From positions 6,354,001 through 6,418,000 of the forward strand of contig NZ_CP029426.2 in the NCBI RefSeq assembly GCF_002266435.3: 64,000 bases of DNA. Direction: 5' to 3'. The stretch comes from Bradyrhizobium amphicarpaeae (lineage in GTDB: Bacteria > Pseudomonadota > Alphaproteobacteria > Rhizobiales > Xanthobacteraceae). The notes beneath the pieces are model-generated. The model did no database searches. It was not told where the DNA came from and saw nothing but the letters and a program-made list of their open reading frames with translations. Below are positions 63,963-64,000 of this stretch, one piece after another (the stretch's first letter is position 1; every line of letters starts with the position of its first letter). The translations under genes were made by a program, and so were the position numbers.

Positions 63963-64000
63963 GTGGATCTTGGGATCAAAGGTCGCCGCGCCATCGTCTG
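63963..64000 (+). CDS. Start of an SDR family oxidoreductase (cut by window end)
   Basis: Only 12 codons are inside the window: a GTG start at 63963 behind GGGAG, then DLGIKGRRAIV, the characteristic beginning of FabG-like short-chain dehydrogenases before the Rossmann glycine motif. The family call rests on this short stretch only. Confidence 0.55.
   Translation, partial: MDLGIKGRRAIV

Overview
The window is high-GC alphaproteobacterial chromosome and most resembles Bradyrhizobium or a close relative such as Rhodopseudomonas. The reasons are the many Liv-type ABC transporters, the lignin-monomer catabolic genes, the recurring GC-rich intergenic palindromes (one carrying a core near GTCATTGCGAGCG), and an initiator tRNA with the A29:U41 variant reported from Rhizobiales. 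Genus assignment is inference from gene content. No phage, transposase, CRISPR or rRNA was seen.

1-9.0 kb: a complete branched-chain amino-acid type ABC importer (livG, partial at the window edge, then livF, livH, livM) followed by three tandem paralogous periplasmic binding proteins, each with its own strong terminator, and then a MOFRL-family glycerate 2-kinase. 9.0-26.2 kb: a locus for uptake and CoA-dependent breakdown of p-coumarate/ferulate-type phenylpropanoids. It matches the gene complement described for the CouPSTU/TarPQM/couAB/CouR region of Rhodopseudomonas palustris: a MarR regulator, a three-gene ABC membrane module with a LivM-LivG fusion, a TRAP transporter, a DUF3237 protein, an enoyl-CoA hydratase, a feruloyl-CoA synthase, an SDR, a 4-hydroxybenzoyl-CoA thioesterase and a periplasmic binding protein. 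A PobA-like 4-hydroxybenzoate hydroxylase sits inside it, so the local genes could take a cinnamate to 4-hydroxybenzoate and on to protocatechuate, except for a thiolase that I do not find here. Several promoters in this locus carry AT-rich palindromes with related half-sites.

26.2-39 kb: two glutathione S-transferase/WYL-regulator pairs, each with near-perfect palindromic operators; small conserved proteins (YkgJ cysteine cluster, DUF3307); an unusual membrane-tethered TAXI protein beside a cyclic-nucleotide-gated K+ channel; an EAL phosphodiesterase response regulator; a fatty-acid desaturase; and an alpha/beta hydrolase gene interrupted by a one-base frameshift. 39-51 kb: a degenerate metallo-beta-lactamase protein with a zinc ribbon, a quinone-oxidoreductase-like protein and an acyl-CoA synthetase, diverging from a further ABC binding protein; then a HlyD/RbbA/ABC-2 permease exporter operon and an OpgC/DUF2059 pair.

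51-64 kb: a large adenylate-cyclase/AAA/TPR signalling protein next to an unrecognised small gene; dusA; a roughly 3.1 kb TetR-SDR-SDR cassette bounded by about 100-bp direct repeats, each holding the 3' half of tRNA-fMet plus its terminator (the intact initiator tRNA is at 59538-59614); then coniferyl-aldehyde dehydrogenase, a GMC oxidoreductase, a CvpA-like membrane protein and the first codons of another SDR. Coniferyl-aldehyde dehydrogenase would feed ferulate into the CoA ligase of the 21 kb locus, so the window as a whole is rich in lignin-monomer metabolism.
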